Source: an uncultured Dehalococcoidia bacterium (lineage in GTDB: Bacteria; Chloroflexota; Dehalococcoidia; Lucifugimonadales; GCA-2712585). From it: DNA of 64,000 nucleotides. How positions within the stretch are numbered: the first letter of the stretch is position 1; the number at the start of each line of letters is the position of its first letter. Below, one piece after another: positions 19,714 through 28,111 of the stretch. The stretch spans positions 1,783,697-1,847,696 of the forward strand of contig OY282371.1 in NCBI GenBank assembly GCA_958295715.1, given 5' to 3'. The translations under genes were made by a program, and so were the position numbers. Below the pieces are notes generated by a model. The model was not told where the DNA came from. It was given only the letters and a program-made list of their open reading frames with translations, and did no database searches.

Positions 19714-21153
19714 CTACTCTGAGCGGGCGGCGGGCCTCCCGTGGATGGCGGCCAGGACCACCACCACCACCTGCAACCCGGCCATGAGCAGAAACACCCG
19801 CCTCAGCCCCTCCGTGAAGGCCCGCCCCACCTCCAGATCAACCCCCTCCGCAAACCCCTCCAGCGTGGCCTCGAGGCCCAGGGACGACATGGTTAACGTG
19901 ATGACCACCGTGGCCATTCCGATGCCCGTCACTGTGGAGGCGGTCCTTATCAGCTGCACGAAACCCGACACCACCCCGTAAGACCTGCGGGGAACCCCGC
20001 TCAAAATGGAGCTGGCGTTGGGAGCGGTGAACATCCCCATGCCGCTGCTCTGCAACAGAATGCCCAGCATCACCACCCACAGGGCCGTGTCCGGCGTTAT
20101 GCGAGACAGCGTAAGCAGCCCGAAAACCGACAGGACCGCCCCGGCGACGGTGAAGGGCCTCGGGCCAAACCGGTCGGAAAGCCGGCCGGCCACCGGCCCC
20201 ACCACCACTATGCCAAAGGCGATGCTGGTCATAATGGCCCCCGCCACGCCGGGACTGTATCCCGTCACCCCCTGTAAGTAGAAGGGCATCAGAAATAGGA
20301 TGGTCGCCGCCGCCACAAAGCCGAGGGCCCTGGCCGACACCCCCAAAGAGAAGATGCTGTTCCTGAACAGGGCCATCTCCAGCATGGGCGCTTTCGCCCT
20401 CGCCTCCCACGCCACAAAGACCGCCAACAGTCCCACGCACGACGCCAGGACCGCCGCCACCAACCCCGTGTTCCATCCAAAGGGATTGGTCAACCCTATC
20501 AGGAAGGTCATGAGGGCGGCGGATGACAGGAAGGACCCCATCCAATCAAACCCGCCCAAACCCACCTTGGCGTCGGACTGAGGGGCCCGGCTTTCCTTAA
20601 GAATCAGCAGCGGCGCCAGCGCGCACAGAAGCCCCAAGGGGATGTTCAGGAAGAACACCGACCGCCACCCGAAGGCGTCTACCATGACCCCGCCGATGGC
20701 CGGGCCGATAATCAACGCCGTTCCAACAATGGTCATGTGAAAGCCCAGGGCCTTGCCCCGCTCTTCGGCGGGAAACACCGACGCCATGATGGCCATCTGG
20801 TTGCCGTGGACCATCCCTATGCCCATACCCTGCAAGACCCTGAACAGTATCAGCATTTGGAGGTTCGGCGCCGCGCCCGCCAGCCCGGAGCCAAGGGTGA
20901 AAATCAGCAGCCCGCAAATGTAAACCTTCTTGCGGCCTATCATGTCGGAAAGGCGGCCCATGGGCATTAGAAGGGCGCTGGTGGCCACCAGATATCCCGT
21001 GGCCAGCCACTGGACCGTCGCAAGGTCGCTGTTGAACCGGTCGGCGATGGTGGGCATGGCCACGTTCACCTCCCCGATGTCGGCCACCGTCACCAGGGTG
21101 CCCACGGCCACGCTGGCAATGGCCCACCACTTTTGGCTGGAACGGCCGGCCAT
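19714..21153 (-). CDS. MFS exporter, DHA2 (EmrB/QacA) 14-helix family
   Basis: About 479 residues from ATG 21153; an upstream TTG at 21174 is a possible alternative start adding 7 residues. The protein is hydrophobic throughout, with about 14 predicted helices. It has MFS motif A as GRLSDMIGRKKVYICG after helix 2, motif C-type GPAIGGVMVDAFGWRSVFFLNIPLG after helix 5, and the second-half motif GRLSDRFGPRPF. These are typical of proton-coupled drug:H+ antiporters of the DHA2 group. Substrate is not predictable. No regulator gene is adjacent, unusual for a drug exporter. Confidence 0.88.
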   Translation of the reverse strand: MAGRSSQKWWAIASVAVGTLVTVADIGEVNVAMPTIADRFNSDLATVQWLATGYLVATSALLMPMGRLSDMIGRKKVYICGLLIFTLGSGLAGAAPNLQMLILFRVLQGMGIGMVHGNQMAIMASVFPAEERGKALGFHMTIVGTALIIGPAIGGVMVDAFGWRSVFFLNIPLGLLCALAPLLILKESRAPQSDAKVGLGGFDWMGSFLSSAALMTFLIGLTNPFGWNTGLVAAVLASCVGLLAVFVAWEARAKAPMLEMALFRNSIFSLGVSARALGFVAAATILFLMPFYLQGVTGYSPGVAGAIMTSIAFGIVVVGPVAGRLSDRFGPRPFTVAGAVLSVFGLLTLSRITPDTALWVVMLGILLQSSGMGMFTAPNASSILSGVPRRSYGVVSGFVQLIRTASTVTGIGMATVVITLTMSSLGLEATLEGFAEGVDLEVGRAFTEGLRRVFLLMAGLQVVVVVLAAIHGRPAARSE

Positions 21154-21259
21154 GCCGCCGAAAACTCTCCTCAACGCGACCCCCTCTCCAAAATCACAAC
21201 GCCGCCGCTCAGTTTACCACCCCAGCGTGGCTATCTAAACCCAAGGGCGCGCGCTTATC

Positions 21260-21605
21260 CTCTCCCATCGTCATTCCCGCGCCCGCCCCACTCGCTCCTC
21301 TCCCGCCACCCATCCGCAATTCCCGACTCTACCCCTATGCGTCATTCCCGCGTAGGCGGGAATCCATCTTTCCCTATTATCTCTAACGCCATCATCATCC
21401 TCTGACGGCAGATTGAGGCGGCAGGCTGGGCCAAGGGCATGGGAGCGACACATTCGCCGTTCTGCCATGCAACCTTCCTGGATTCCCGCCTGCGCGGGAA
21501 TGCCGGATAGGAGAGGGGCGGCAAGCCGAAGCTTCCAACGCAGAACCAACGCTCTTCAAAACAAAGTGGGCGCGCGCCCTTCCCGCGCAGGCGGGAATGA
21601 CGGGA
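21260..21605. repeat. REPIN-like composite repeat block
   Basis: A palindrome at about 21343-21363 and its inverse at about 21481-21502 enclose the conserved core (CTAACGCCATCATCATCC, GGCGGCAGGCTGGGCC, GAGCGACACATTCGCCG). A reversed second-type module (ACGCTCTTCAAAACAAAGTG, GGGCGCGCGCCC) ends with a palindrome at about 21580-21600. Nothing else is seen in 21175-21619. Confidence 0.85.
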
Positions 21606-21619
21606 GAGGCCGGTGCCGG

Positions 21620-23590
21620 CTACCGGGCCGGGGGAAACAGCTCCTCCCAGAGGCGGCCCTCGCCAGCCACGTACTGCCCCGTGCGGATGTAGTCGATGGG
21701 ATACCCTGGGAGAGTCGCTATCGTCGTGCAGCCTCCGTCAAAGCTCCGGCCGCTAACTCCGAAGCGAAAGTCTAGGTTATTGAAGCCCCACTGCCTCTGG
21801 TCCTCAGCAAGGTCAGACTCATCCACGGGGTAGACGTGCAGGAAGAACATGGCCTCAGTGTCGGCCATAGAGCAAGGCTCCTTCACGTAAGTCAACTTGT
21901 CCCCATCCCGATAGACGTCGAAGGTCGAACGGACCACAGGCTCGGTGGCGGTGAGGGACTCGTACTCGGCGCGATGGAGCCGGTAGGGGTCTGCCGGCGC
22001 CGTGGGGCTGTCGTCGAACCTGAACAGAAACCCGTCGTCCAGAAAGGCCACCGGCTCCAGTTCAGGAAACGAGAGCAGGTCGGAGACGCCATAGTCCCGT
22101 CCATGGCACCAGGTAGACCCTACGCCATTGAACCAGAGGACGTAGACCTCCCTCCCGGAGCCTTCACTTTCATGGGACAGGCGCGGCAGCAGCCCCGCGG
22201 GGCATCTGATATAGCGGTGGCTCGTCGTGGGGCCGGTGTGGATATACGCGCCGGCGGCATGGTTGCTAAACACAACGCCATCTATAGACTCTTCTCGCAG
22301 GTATCCCAGGGAGTCGGAGCCGGCCCACCTATAGGCGCCGTACTCCCAAGTGTAGTGACCTACATCTATTTGGCGCAGGTTCAGCCCAGCCTGGTACACC
22401 AACGACAGGGAGAGAAGGGCGATGAGGATGGGAGCCGCCAAACGCCCACCCCGCACGGGGAGGGGAGGAATCCGCAGCTTGTCATTGATTCTCTGCGGCC
22501 TACGCTCCCGCGCATAGCTAAAGACCGGATCCAAGGCCGTCAAGACCAGAAACATCAACGGGATGTACACGACTGTTAGATACCTTGGCTCTAGCCGGAA
22601 ATAGGTCCCTATCATCCCCGAAACGGCGAGGGCCGCCACGTGAACCAACGCAAACCCGCCGAACATGAAAATGGCCCTCCGGTGAGTCCGCGCCTCCTCC
22701 TTCCCACGGGCCCGCATGAGTACCAGGCCGAGGATGACGATGACGGCCAATACGAGGAGCCCGGCGTATCCCCAGAACGCGTTGGGGGACACCCAGTCGG
22801 CTAGATGGAGAAGCGCCCTATCCAAAGTGTCCGTTAACGAGTGGGACGGATAATGGCCCCTGGGTCCGGCGGGGGCGCCGTAGAGGAGGAGGTTCCGGAG
22901 CATCCATAGGCACATGGGGGCCAGGGCAATGGACGCGTAGACGAATACTGGCTTCAGCCTCTGCGCCCAGACCGCGGCGGGCCGGGATAGCAGCAGCAGG
23001 GCCACCACGGGAACTAACGCTATCCCTTGGTAGTGGGTCAAGAAGGCCAGGGCAGTGAAGCCCGAGGCCCAAAGAAGGGATGATAGCCGGCCCTTGTCCA
23101 TGAACTTGTCCGTCTGGACCAGGGCCAGGAGCGCGAACAGGCTGAAGGCCGATTCCGACATGGCGAAGAACGCCGTAAACGTCAATGGGACGGCGAAGGC
23201 CAGGAAGGCGCAGCCCCAGAGCAACAGGAAGCGGGACTCTAGGCGCGTCTCCAGGTATTTCCCCGCGACGAAGACCGTCGCCCCGAAGATGACGGCGTTC
23301 AGAGGGCCGGCCACGTCGTGGGGGTCAAAAATCCCGAGGCCGGCCGCGGCCAGGAGCAGGGGATACAAAGGACCAAAGGACTCGTAGGGGATGCCTTCGA
23401 AGGTGGTGAAGCCCGCTCCGCTCAACAGGTTCCGCGCCACGGATATGTAGTTCACCGAGTCCCAGGTCAAGGCCACGCCGTAGTCGGCCTGCCGCACCAT
23501 GACCAAGACGCCGGCCAGCGCCGACAGGGCGGCCAGTTGAAGGGTGAAGGGGCTAGGGCGCAGCCGGAGCGCAGAACTAAGCGTCTTCAT
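21620..23590 (-). CDS. Polytopic glycosyltransferase-like membrane protein (ArnT/PMT, GT-C fold type), intact copy
   Basis: 656 residues with about 9-11 membrane helices in the first 400 residues and a soluble C-terminal domain (about 410-656). The N-terminal loop after helix 1 carries WDSVNYISVARNLL, the acidic position expected of GT-C lipid-phosphosugar-dependent glycosyltransferases (ArnT/PMT/GT39), and YESFGPLYPLLLAA. The C-terminal region has several Cys residues and no motif I recognise. Family assignment is by overall layout, so function is tentative (transfer of a sugar from a polyprenyl donor outside the membrane). A second copy, frame-broken, lies at 36572-38561 and is about 90% identical in its N-terminal part. 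Confidence 0.7.
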   Translation of the reverse strand: MKTLSSALRLRPSPFTLQLAALSALAGVLVMVRQADYGVALTWDSVNYISVARNLLSGAGFTTFEGIPYESFGPLYPLLLAAAGLGIFDPHDVAGPLNAVIFGATVFVAGKYLETRLESRFLLLWGCAFLAFAVPLTFTAFFAMSESAFSLFALLALVQTDKFMDKGRLSSLLWASGFTALAFLTHYQGIALVPVVALLLLSRPAAVWAQRLKPVFVYASIALAPMCLWMLRNLLLYGAPAGPRGHYPSHSLTDTLDRALLHLADWVSPNAFWGYAGLLVLAVIVILGLVLMRARGKEEARTHRRAIFMFGGFALVHVAALAVSGMIGTYFRLEPRYLTVVYIPLMFLVLTALDPVFSYARERRPQRINDKLRIPPLPVRGGRLAAPILIALLSLSLVYQAGLNLRQIDVGHYTWEYGAYRWAGSDSLGYLREESIDGVVFSNHAAGAYIHTGPTTSHRYIRCPAGLLPRLSHESEGSGREVYVLWFNGVGSTWCHGRDYGVSDLLSFPELEPVAFLDDGFLFRFDDSPTAPADPYRLHRAEYESLTATEPVVRSTFDVYRDGDKLTYVKEPCSMADTEAMFFLHVYPVDESDLAEDQRQWGFNNLDFRFGVSGRSFDGGCTTIATLPGYPIDYIRTGQYVAGEGRLWEELFPPAR

Positions 23591-23699
23591 GCACGGCGCA
23601 TTTTACCATACCCCAGGGAGGGGGGGATGAGGGCGGCGTATTGGCCGGTATGCTGGATGCAGGAGCGCACGCCGTGGCGCCCTTGGCCCGGCGCAACGC

Positions 23700-24115
23700 C
23701 GCCCCATTCCGTCATTCCCGCGCAGGCGGGAATCCATCTTTCCCGATTCCCTCTAACGCCATAGTCCTCTCTTGACAGAACGCCGGGTTGAGGCGGCAGA
23801 TTGGGCCAAGAGCATGGGAGCGACACATTCGCCGTTCTGCGATGGGGCCTTCCTGGATTCCCGTTTTCACGGGAATGACGGAAAAGAGGCGGGAGCGCGT
23901 GTTGGGGCGCGGTTCCCCCGTCGCAACGCTGGCAGGGAGGGATGGATTCCCGCCTGCGCGGGAATGACGGGAGGGGGGCGGGAGTGAGGGGAGAGGGGTG
24001 ACGCCGGGATTCGGGGCGCTGGCTTGCGGATGAGGCGGCAACGCCGACGCTCCTCAAAACAAAGTGGGCGCTCGCGCCCTTCCCGCCTGCGCGGGAATGA
24101 CGGATAAGAGGGCGG
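23700..24115. repeat. REPIN-like composite repeat block
   Basis: Composite unit from the palindrome at about 23714 to its GAAA/TTTC-loop inverse at about 23860-23880, with the full core between. A third module (GGAGCGCGTGTTGGGGCGCG, GATGGATTCCCG) is at 23890-23970 and a second-type module (GCTCCTCAAAACAAAGTGGG) is at 24048-24100. The remainder of 23591-24232 holds no gene I can support. Confidence 0.85.
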
Positions 24116-24232
24116 GAATGCGAGAGGGGAGCAGGAGAAAGCTAGGGTGGGGTATGGGGACGCGTATGGCAGGCTTAACGGGTTGGCCGCGCCATCCTTC
24201 CAGCCCGCGCCGCCTGTTGCGCCCCGCGGTCC

Positions 24233-24748
24233 CTAGCCCAGGGCGGCGACCATGGAAGCCTCCGCGTTCAGCAGCCGCTCCTTCACATCCAGCCCCCCGG
24301 CTCCGTAGCCGTGGAGACCGCCGTTGCTTCCGATGACCCGGTGGCAGGGCACCACCACCGGAACCCGGTTCCTGGCCATGGCCTGCCCCGCCGCGCGGTA
24401 GGCCCTGGGCCGGCCCGCCTCGGCCGCCAGCCACGCGTAGCTCCTCGTCTCCCCCGGAGGAATGGAGCGGCACGCTTCCCAAGCCTCCCTGTGAAAGGCC
24501 GGGGCGCCCTCCAAGTCCAACGGTATCCCCTCCAAAGCGCGGGCGTCACCGGCGAAAAATCCCTCTATCCTATCCCGCACGCCAGCGACCGCCTCATCAT
24601 CCAAGGCAGCGCCGCGCAGCCGAGGCCCCAGGGCCTCCACCGACTCCAAGGCCGTGGGCGTCATGGAGGCGTAGCGCAGCCCCCTATCGGAAACGATGGC
24701 GGCGTACCAGCCGAAATCGGTGGGAAACACCCCGTAATGCAACTTCAT
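24233..24748 (-). CDS. ogt: Methylated-DNA--protein-cysteine methyltransferase
   Basis: 171 residues from ATG 24748, which has GAGGTGG upstream; a longer in-frame ORF to 24922 adds an unrelated-looking 58-residue extension and is rejected. The C-terminal domain has the active site PCHRVIG with acceptor Cys135. The preceding IPPGETRSYAWLAAEAGRPRAYRAAGQAMARNRVPVVV helix-turn-helix region and the following SNGGLHGYGAGGLDVKERLL are also typical. It repairs O6-alkylguanine by irreversible alkyl transfer to the cysteine. It is divergent from the selenoprotein candidate at 24902. Confidence 0.93.
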   Translation of the reverse strand: MKLHYGVFPTDFGWYAAIVSDRGLRYASMTPTALESVEALGPRLRGAALDDEAVAGVRDRIEGFFAGDARALEGIPLDLEGAPAFHREAWEACRSIPPGETRSYAWLAAEAGRPRAYRAAGQAMARNRVPVVVPCHRVIGSNGGLHGYGAGGLDVKERLLNAEASMVAALG

Positions 24749-24901
24749 CAAGACCACCTCCAGAGTCCCGGCAGTATACCCCAACCGGCCAGGCGTTTCC
24801 ACGACGTCACCAGCCTTGGAGGGAACCCTTCGCGCCAAGCCCAGGCGAAACGCGGCCTGCCAGACCAACACGCCGTTAACGCTCTGTGATACCATTAGAT
24901 T

Positions 24902-26173
24902 ATGATGACTTTTGCCCTCCACCCGCGGCGCCTGGCCGTCCTGCTATCGCTGGCGACCGCCGCCCTCATCACGGCCTGCGCCGGCGCGGCGACTCCTCCG
25001 GCCACCCCCGCGACGGCCAGCGCCTCCACGCCTCAACCGGCCAGGACATCCGTCGCCACGCCCAGCCCCACGGCCATCCCGGCGCCAACCACACCGTTGG
25101 CCACGCCATCCACGCCGCGTCCCACCCAACCACCAACCACGACTCCAACAGCCACGGCCACGCCGCGCCCCACCGCCACTCGACCGGCGCCCACTCCCAC
25201 ATCAACCCCCGCCGGCCCCGACTCCAACCTCAAAATAGTAACCCTTCTGCCCCGCGACGCCATACCCGCCATCCTTGAACCGTCCTTCCTCAGCGCGGCG
25301 GAGGCGTCGGAGCAGTACATGCCCACTGAGCAGGTGCTGGGCGTATCCATCAACGGCCGGCACAAGGCCTACTCCGTCCCATACCTCAGTTCCCGCGAGA
25401 TAGTCAACGACCGGTTGGGAGGCGTGGCCATCGCCGCCACCTGGTGACCCCTCTGCTTTACGGGCATGGTCTTTGCCCGAGACACCTCAGACCAGACCCT
25501 CACCTTCGGCGTGTCGGGCAAGCTCATAATGAACGCCCTGGTCATGTATGACCACCAGACGGATACCTTATGGAGCCAGTTCCTCAGCCGCGCCGTTCAA
25601 GGGCCTTTGGAAGGAACCACCTTGGAGCTTCTGCCGGCCCTCCAGACCGACTGGGCCACCTGGCGGGAGTTGCATCCCGACACCCTGGCCCTCGACAAGG
25701 GCGGGGCCTCTAGCCGCGACCCCTATGACACCTATTACAGCCTTGACGACGCGGGCGTTCTCGGAGAGACCAGGCAGGACGACCGCCTCCGCGCCAAGGA
25801 GTTTATCGTTGGGCTGGAACAGGAGGGAATGGCCAAGGCCTATCCCTTCAGCGTCCTCAACGACTCCCCCATCGTCAACGACGTTTTCGGGAACCTTCAG
25901 ACGCTGGTGGCCTTTGACGCAGGATCCGCCGCCGGAGCGGTCTTCAACCGCGCCCTCAACGGCGACGTCCTAACCTTTGACCTGCGGGACGACGGGCCCG
26001 GCGCGGCCCTGGCCATGGTGGACAGGGAGACGGGGACAGTGTGGAGGGCGTTGACGGGGGAGGCCATCGAAGGCCCCCTCCTCGGCAAGACCCTCCAGCA
26101 GATACCCACCACGCTATCATTCTGGTTTGGCTGGAAGGACTTCTACCCCGATACGGAGGTCTACGGCCAGTAG
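24902..26173 (+). CDS. DUF3179 lipoprotein with in-frame UGA at the CPLC cysteine (probable selenoprotein)
   Basis: The frame runs from ATG 24902 (or 24905) to TAG 26171-26173 with one in-frame TGA at 25445-25447: 423 residues if the TGA is read through as Sec182. The N-terminus is a lipoprotein signal (lipobox ITAC, Cys26) followed by a Pro/Thr/Ala linker to about residue 107. The rest matches DUF3179: VLGVSINGRHKAYSVPYLSSREIVNDRLGG before the TGA, and PLC-x4-VFARDTSDQTLTFGVSGKL, MYDHQTDTLWSQF and LHPDTLAL after it. Family members read T-Y-C-P-L-C here; this gene reads T-W-TGA-P-L-C, so the TGA replaces exactly the first Cys. A SECIS-like hairpin follows (25461-25479). Codon use and frame are continuous on both sides, so this is not a frameshift. 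DUF3179 function is unknown; a UxxC motif suggests extracytoplasmic redox chemistry (inference). Automated callers would split it into 24902-25447 and 25466-26173. Confidence 0.85.
25445..25479 (+). promoter_or_regulatory. Bacterial SECIS-like element after the DUF3179 UGA
   Basis: TGA 25445-25447 is followed 13 nt later by a 6-bp stem CGGGCA (25461-25466) / TGCCCG (25474-25479) with loop TGGTCTT (25467-25473). The loop contains GGUCU, starting 21 nt after the UGA; in E. coli fdhF the loop GGUCU starts 19 nt after. The second loop base is G, as required in the bacterial SECIS consensus. Confidence 0.75.
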
Positions 26174-26191
26174 AGCCCCGCGCGACGATGG

Positions 26192-26557
26192 CTAGGATTC
26201 CGGGTTAGAGGCTATCACCTCGGCAAAGCTCAACTCGTTGCCATCGGGGTCCCACATGTGGAAGAACCGCTCCCCCCAGCCCCCATCCCTGGGGTCTTCG
26301 GGGGAAAGCCCGGCATCCTTCAAACGGCGGTTCAACTCATCCACCCCGTCGACCCGAATTATCACCCGACCCCACCAGTCCGGCCGTTTTTCAGGCGTCA
26401 GAACCAGATTGAGGGCGTCGGCCCCGGCGCGGATGGTGGTGAAGGTCGAGTCATCGCCCCCGTAGGTGACGTTCATGCCCAGCTTGCGGTAGAACTCCAC
26501 CGCCCGGTTCATGTCGCCCACCGCCAGCGTCACCGCGCTTATCCCCTGAATTCGCAT
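26192..26557 (-). CDS. VOC (glyoxalase/bleomycin-resistance/dioxygenase) superfamily protein
   Basis: 121 residues from ATG 26557; a longer ORF to 26662 adds an atypical 35-residue extension. Typical single-domain VOC pattern: ISAVTLAVGDMNRAVEFYRKLGMNV at the start, a middle DALNLVLTPE strand and the C-terminal FFHMWDPDGNELSFAEV segment with the usual DPDGN and metal-ligand Glu. The specific reaction cannot be read from sequence. It is convergent with the DUF3179 gene, 18 bp apart. Confidence 0.82.
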   Translation of the reverse strand: MRIQGISAVTLAVGDMNRAVEFYRKLGMNVTYGGDDSTFTTIRAGADALNLVLTPEKRPDWWGRVIIRVDGVDELNRRLKDAGLSPEDPRDGGWGERFFHMWDPDGNELSFAEVIASNPES

Positions 26558-26662
26558 GAGCCTGGTTAACGACCCTCTCCTTCCGGATTCGAGACCCGCG
26601 CATCCCCATGACATACGGCGCCTCTGGTTCATTATCCACCAGAGGGCCGTTCCATTCAACAT

Positions 26663-26967
26663 GCCCCGCGGCGCGCCTCAGCCGGGCGAAGGGCCGCGCC
26701 TCCTCAGAGCCGTCAGGGAGGACAGGCGGGAATGACGGAGGGGGGCGGGAATGCGGATAGTGGGGCCAGAAGCCTCCAACACAGAACCGGCCCTCTTCGA
26801 AACTTACGTGGGCGCACGCGCCCTTCCCGCCTGCGCGGAAATGACGGAAAGGGGGCGGGAATCCATCCCCCACCCAAAATCCTGATTGGCGATGAGCGAC
26901 AGCCCCGGCGCCGCGCCTCAACCCGGCGAGGGGCCGCGCCTCCTCAGACCCGCCACGGAAGACAGGC
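26663..26967. repeat. Repeat insertion flanked by a 65-bp direct duplication of the pyrD tail
   Basis: 26663-26727 and 26903-26967 align without gaps over 65 bp at a constant 240-bp offset, about 80% identical; the right copy includes the last codons of pyrD. Between them are degraded palindrome fragments and a reversed second-type module (CTTCGAAACTTACGTGGGCG, GCACGCGCCC, GCGCGGAAATGACGG; about 26725-26865). The rest of the 360-bp gap has no gene. Confidence 0.7.
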
Positions 26968-27952
26968 CCCGCTCCCGCAAATGCCGGCTCAGCCCCCGGT
27001 TGATATCCCTGGCCACGCCCGGCCCCTCGAATATAAGCCCGGTGTAGACCTGCACCGTATCCGCGCCGGCCTCAAGGGCCTCCAACGCCTGACCCGGCGT
27101 CGATATGCCCCCGCAGGCGTTGACCGCCATTCCGTCGCCTACCTCCCGCCGCACCTCCGCCACCATTCGCAGCGTGTCGGGAAACAGGGGCCTTCCACTC
27201 AAGCCGCCCCTGCCCATCTTCAATGCCGGTTCCGTCACGGGCCTGGTGTTGGCGGCCGTGACCCCATCCACCCCCATATCCCTGGCTATCCTCACCAGGC
27301 TCAGCGACTCATCCCTTCCCCTATCGTCGTCGTAGGGTGGAATCTTAACGAAGAGAGGCCCCTTGCGCTTGGCGTTAAGCCGCTCCAACAACTCTCGGAA
27401 GGTCTCCGGCTGGTGGAAGGCCCGAAGGCCGGCGGTGTTGGGCGAACTGACGTTGACCTCCACGCCGTCGGCCAAGGGCGCCATGCGGCGGTAACACTCC
27501 ACCAACTCCTCCACCTCAAGGCCCGACACGCTCAAAATGAGGGGCCGGGCCGGGTTTCGCTCCAAATTCCTCCGCGCGCCACCGGCCCCGACCCCGGGAA
27601 ACCCCAGGGAGTTCACCAACGCGCCATCCCCAACCTTGCGGAGCAGGCGGGGGGCGGGATTCCCCGAGCGCGGATTCAGCGTCACCGTGCCACCCACCAC
27701 GTAGCCGAACCCCATGCTCATCAGAGAGGGCAGGAACCGGCAGTCCTTGTCGCAGCCCGCCGCGACCCCCACCGGGTTCGACAACTCAATCCCGGCCAAC
27801 GTGGTCCTCAACCCAGGGTCGTCGACCCGGTAACGCCGGGCCAGCATCCGCCATAGAAAACCCCGGCTCATGAAGAATTCGCCGACGCGATGCCCCCGCT
27901 CCGGCGGGAGGGAGAAGAGCAGGGGACGCAGCAGCCGTTGGTAGAAACGCAT
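26918..27952 (-). CDS. pyrD: Dihydroorotate dehydrogenase, class 2 (quinone)
   Basis: 344 residues. Class-2 features: an N-terminal membrane-associating helix (MRFYQRLLRPLLFSL), GIELSNPVGVAAGCDKD, GYVVGGTVTLNPRSGNPAPRLLR, NSLGFPGVG, and NVSSPNTAGLRAF with the Ser base of class-2 enzymes. C-terminal FMN-binding segments (VNACGGISTPGQALEALEAGADTVQVYTGLIFEGPG) are present. It oxidises dihydroorotate to orotate and passes electrons to quinone at the membrane in pyrimidine synthesis. A fragment of its 3' end is repeated 240 bp downstream (26663-26727). Confidence 0.95.
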   Translation of the reverse strand: MRFYQRLLRPLLFSLPPERGHRVGEFFMSRGFLWRMLARRYRVDDPGLRTTLAGIELSNPVGVAAGCDKDCRFLPSLMSMGFGYVVGGTVTLNPRSGNPAPRLLRKVGDGALVNSLGFPGVGAGGARRNLERNPARPLILSVSGLEVEELVECYRRMAPLADGVEVNVSSPNTAGLRAFHQPETFRELLERLNAKRKGPLFVKIPPYDDDRGRDESLSLVRIARDMGVDGVTAANTRPVTEPALKMGRGGLSGRPLFPDTLRMVAEVRREVGDGMAVNACGGISTPGQALEALEAGADTVQVYTGLIFEGPGVARDINRGLSRHLRERGLSSVAGLRRRGPSPG

Positions 27953-28111
27953 CGCCGGCCTATTATGGCCAAGGGACGCGGGATTGAAAAGTTTTGGCCC
28001 CGTTAGCCTTGTTCGGTAGACCTATGGCCCGTTAGACCTATGGATAGTCACGCCGGCCCTCGCCCGGTTCTTAAGCGGTCAGGGCGCCGTGTCCCGTGGA
28101 GGCGTGGCCCC

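Noticed and set aside
24748-24922. Extended N-terminus of Ogt
   Set aside because: The extra 58 residues do not resemble the family, and ATG 24748 has its own ribosome site.
25445-25447. Reading the DUF3179 TGA as a nonsense mutation making a pseudogene
   Set aside because: The frame is open on both sides with normal protein homology, the TGA is at a conserved Cys, and a SECIS-like hairpin with GGUCU follows at the expected distance.
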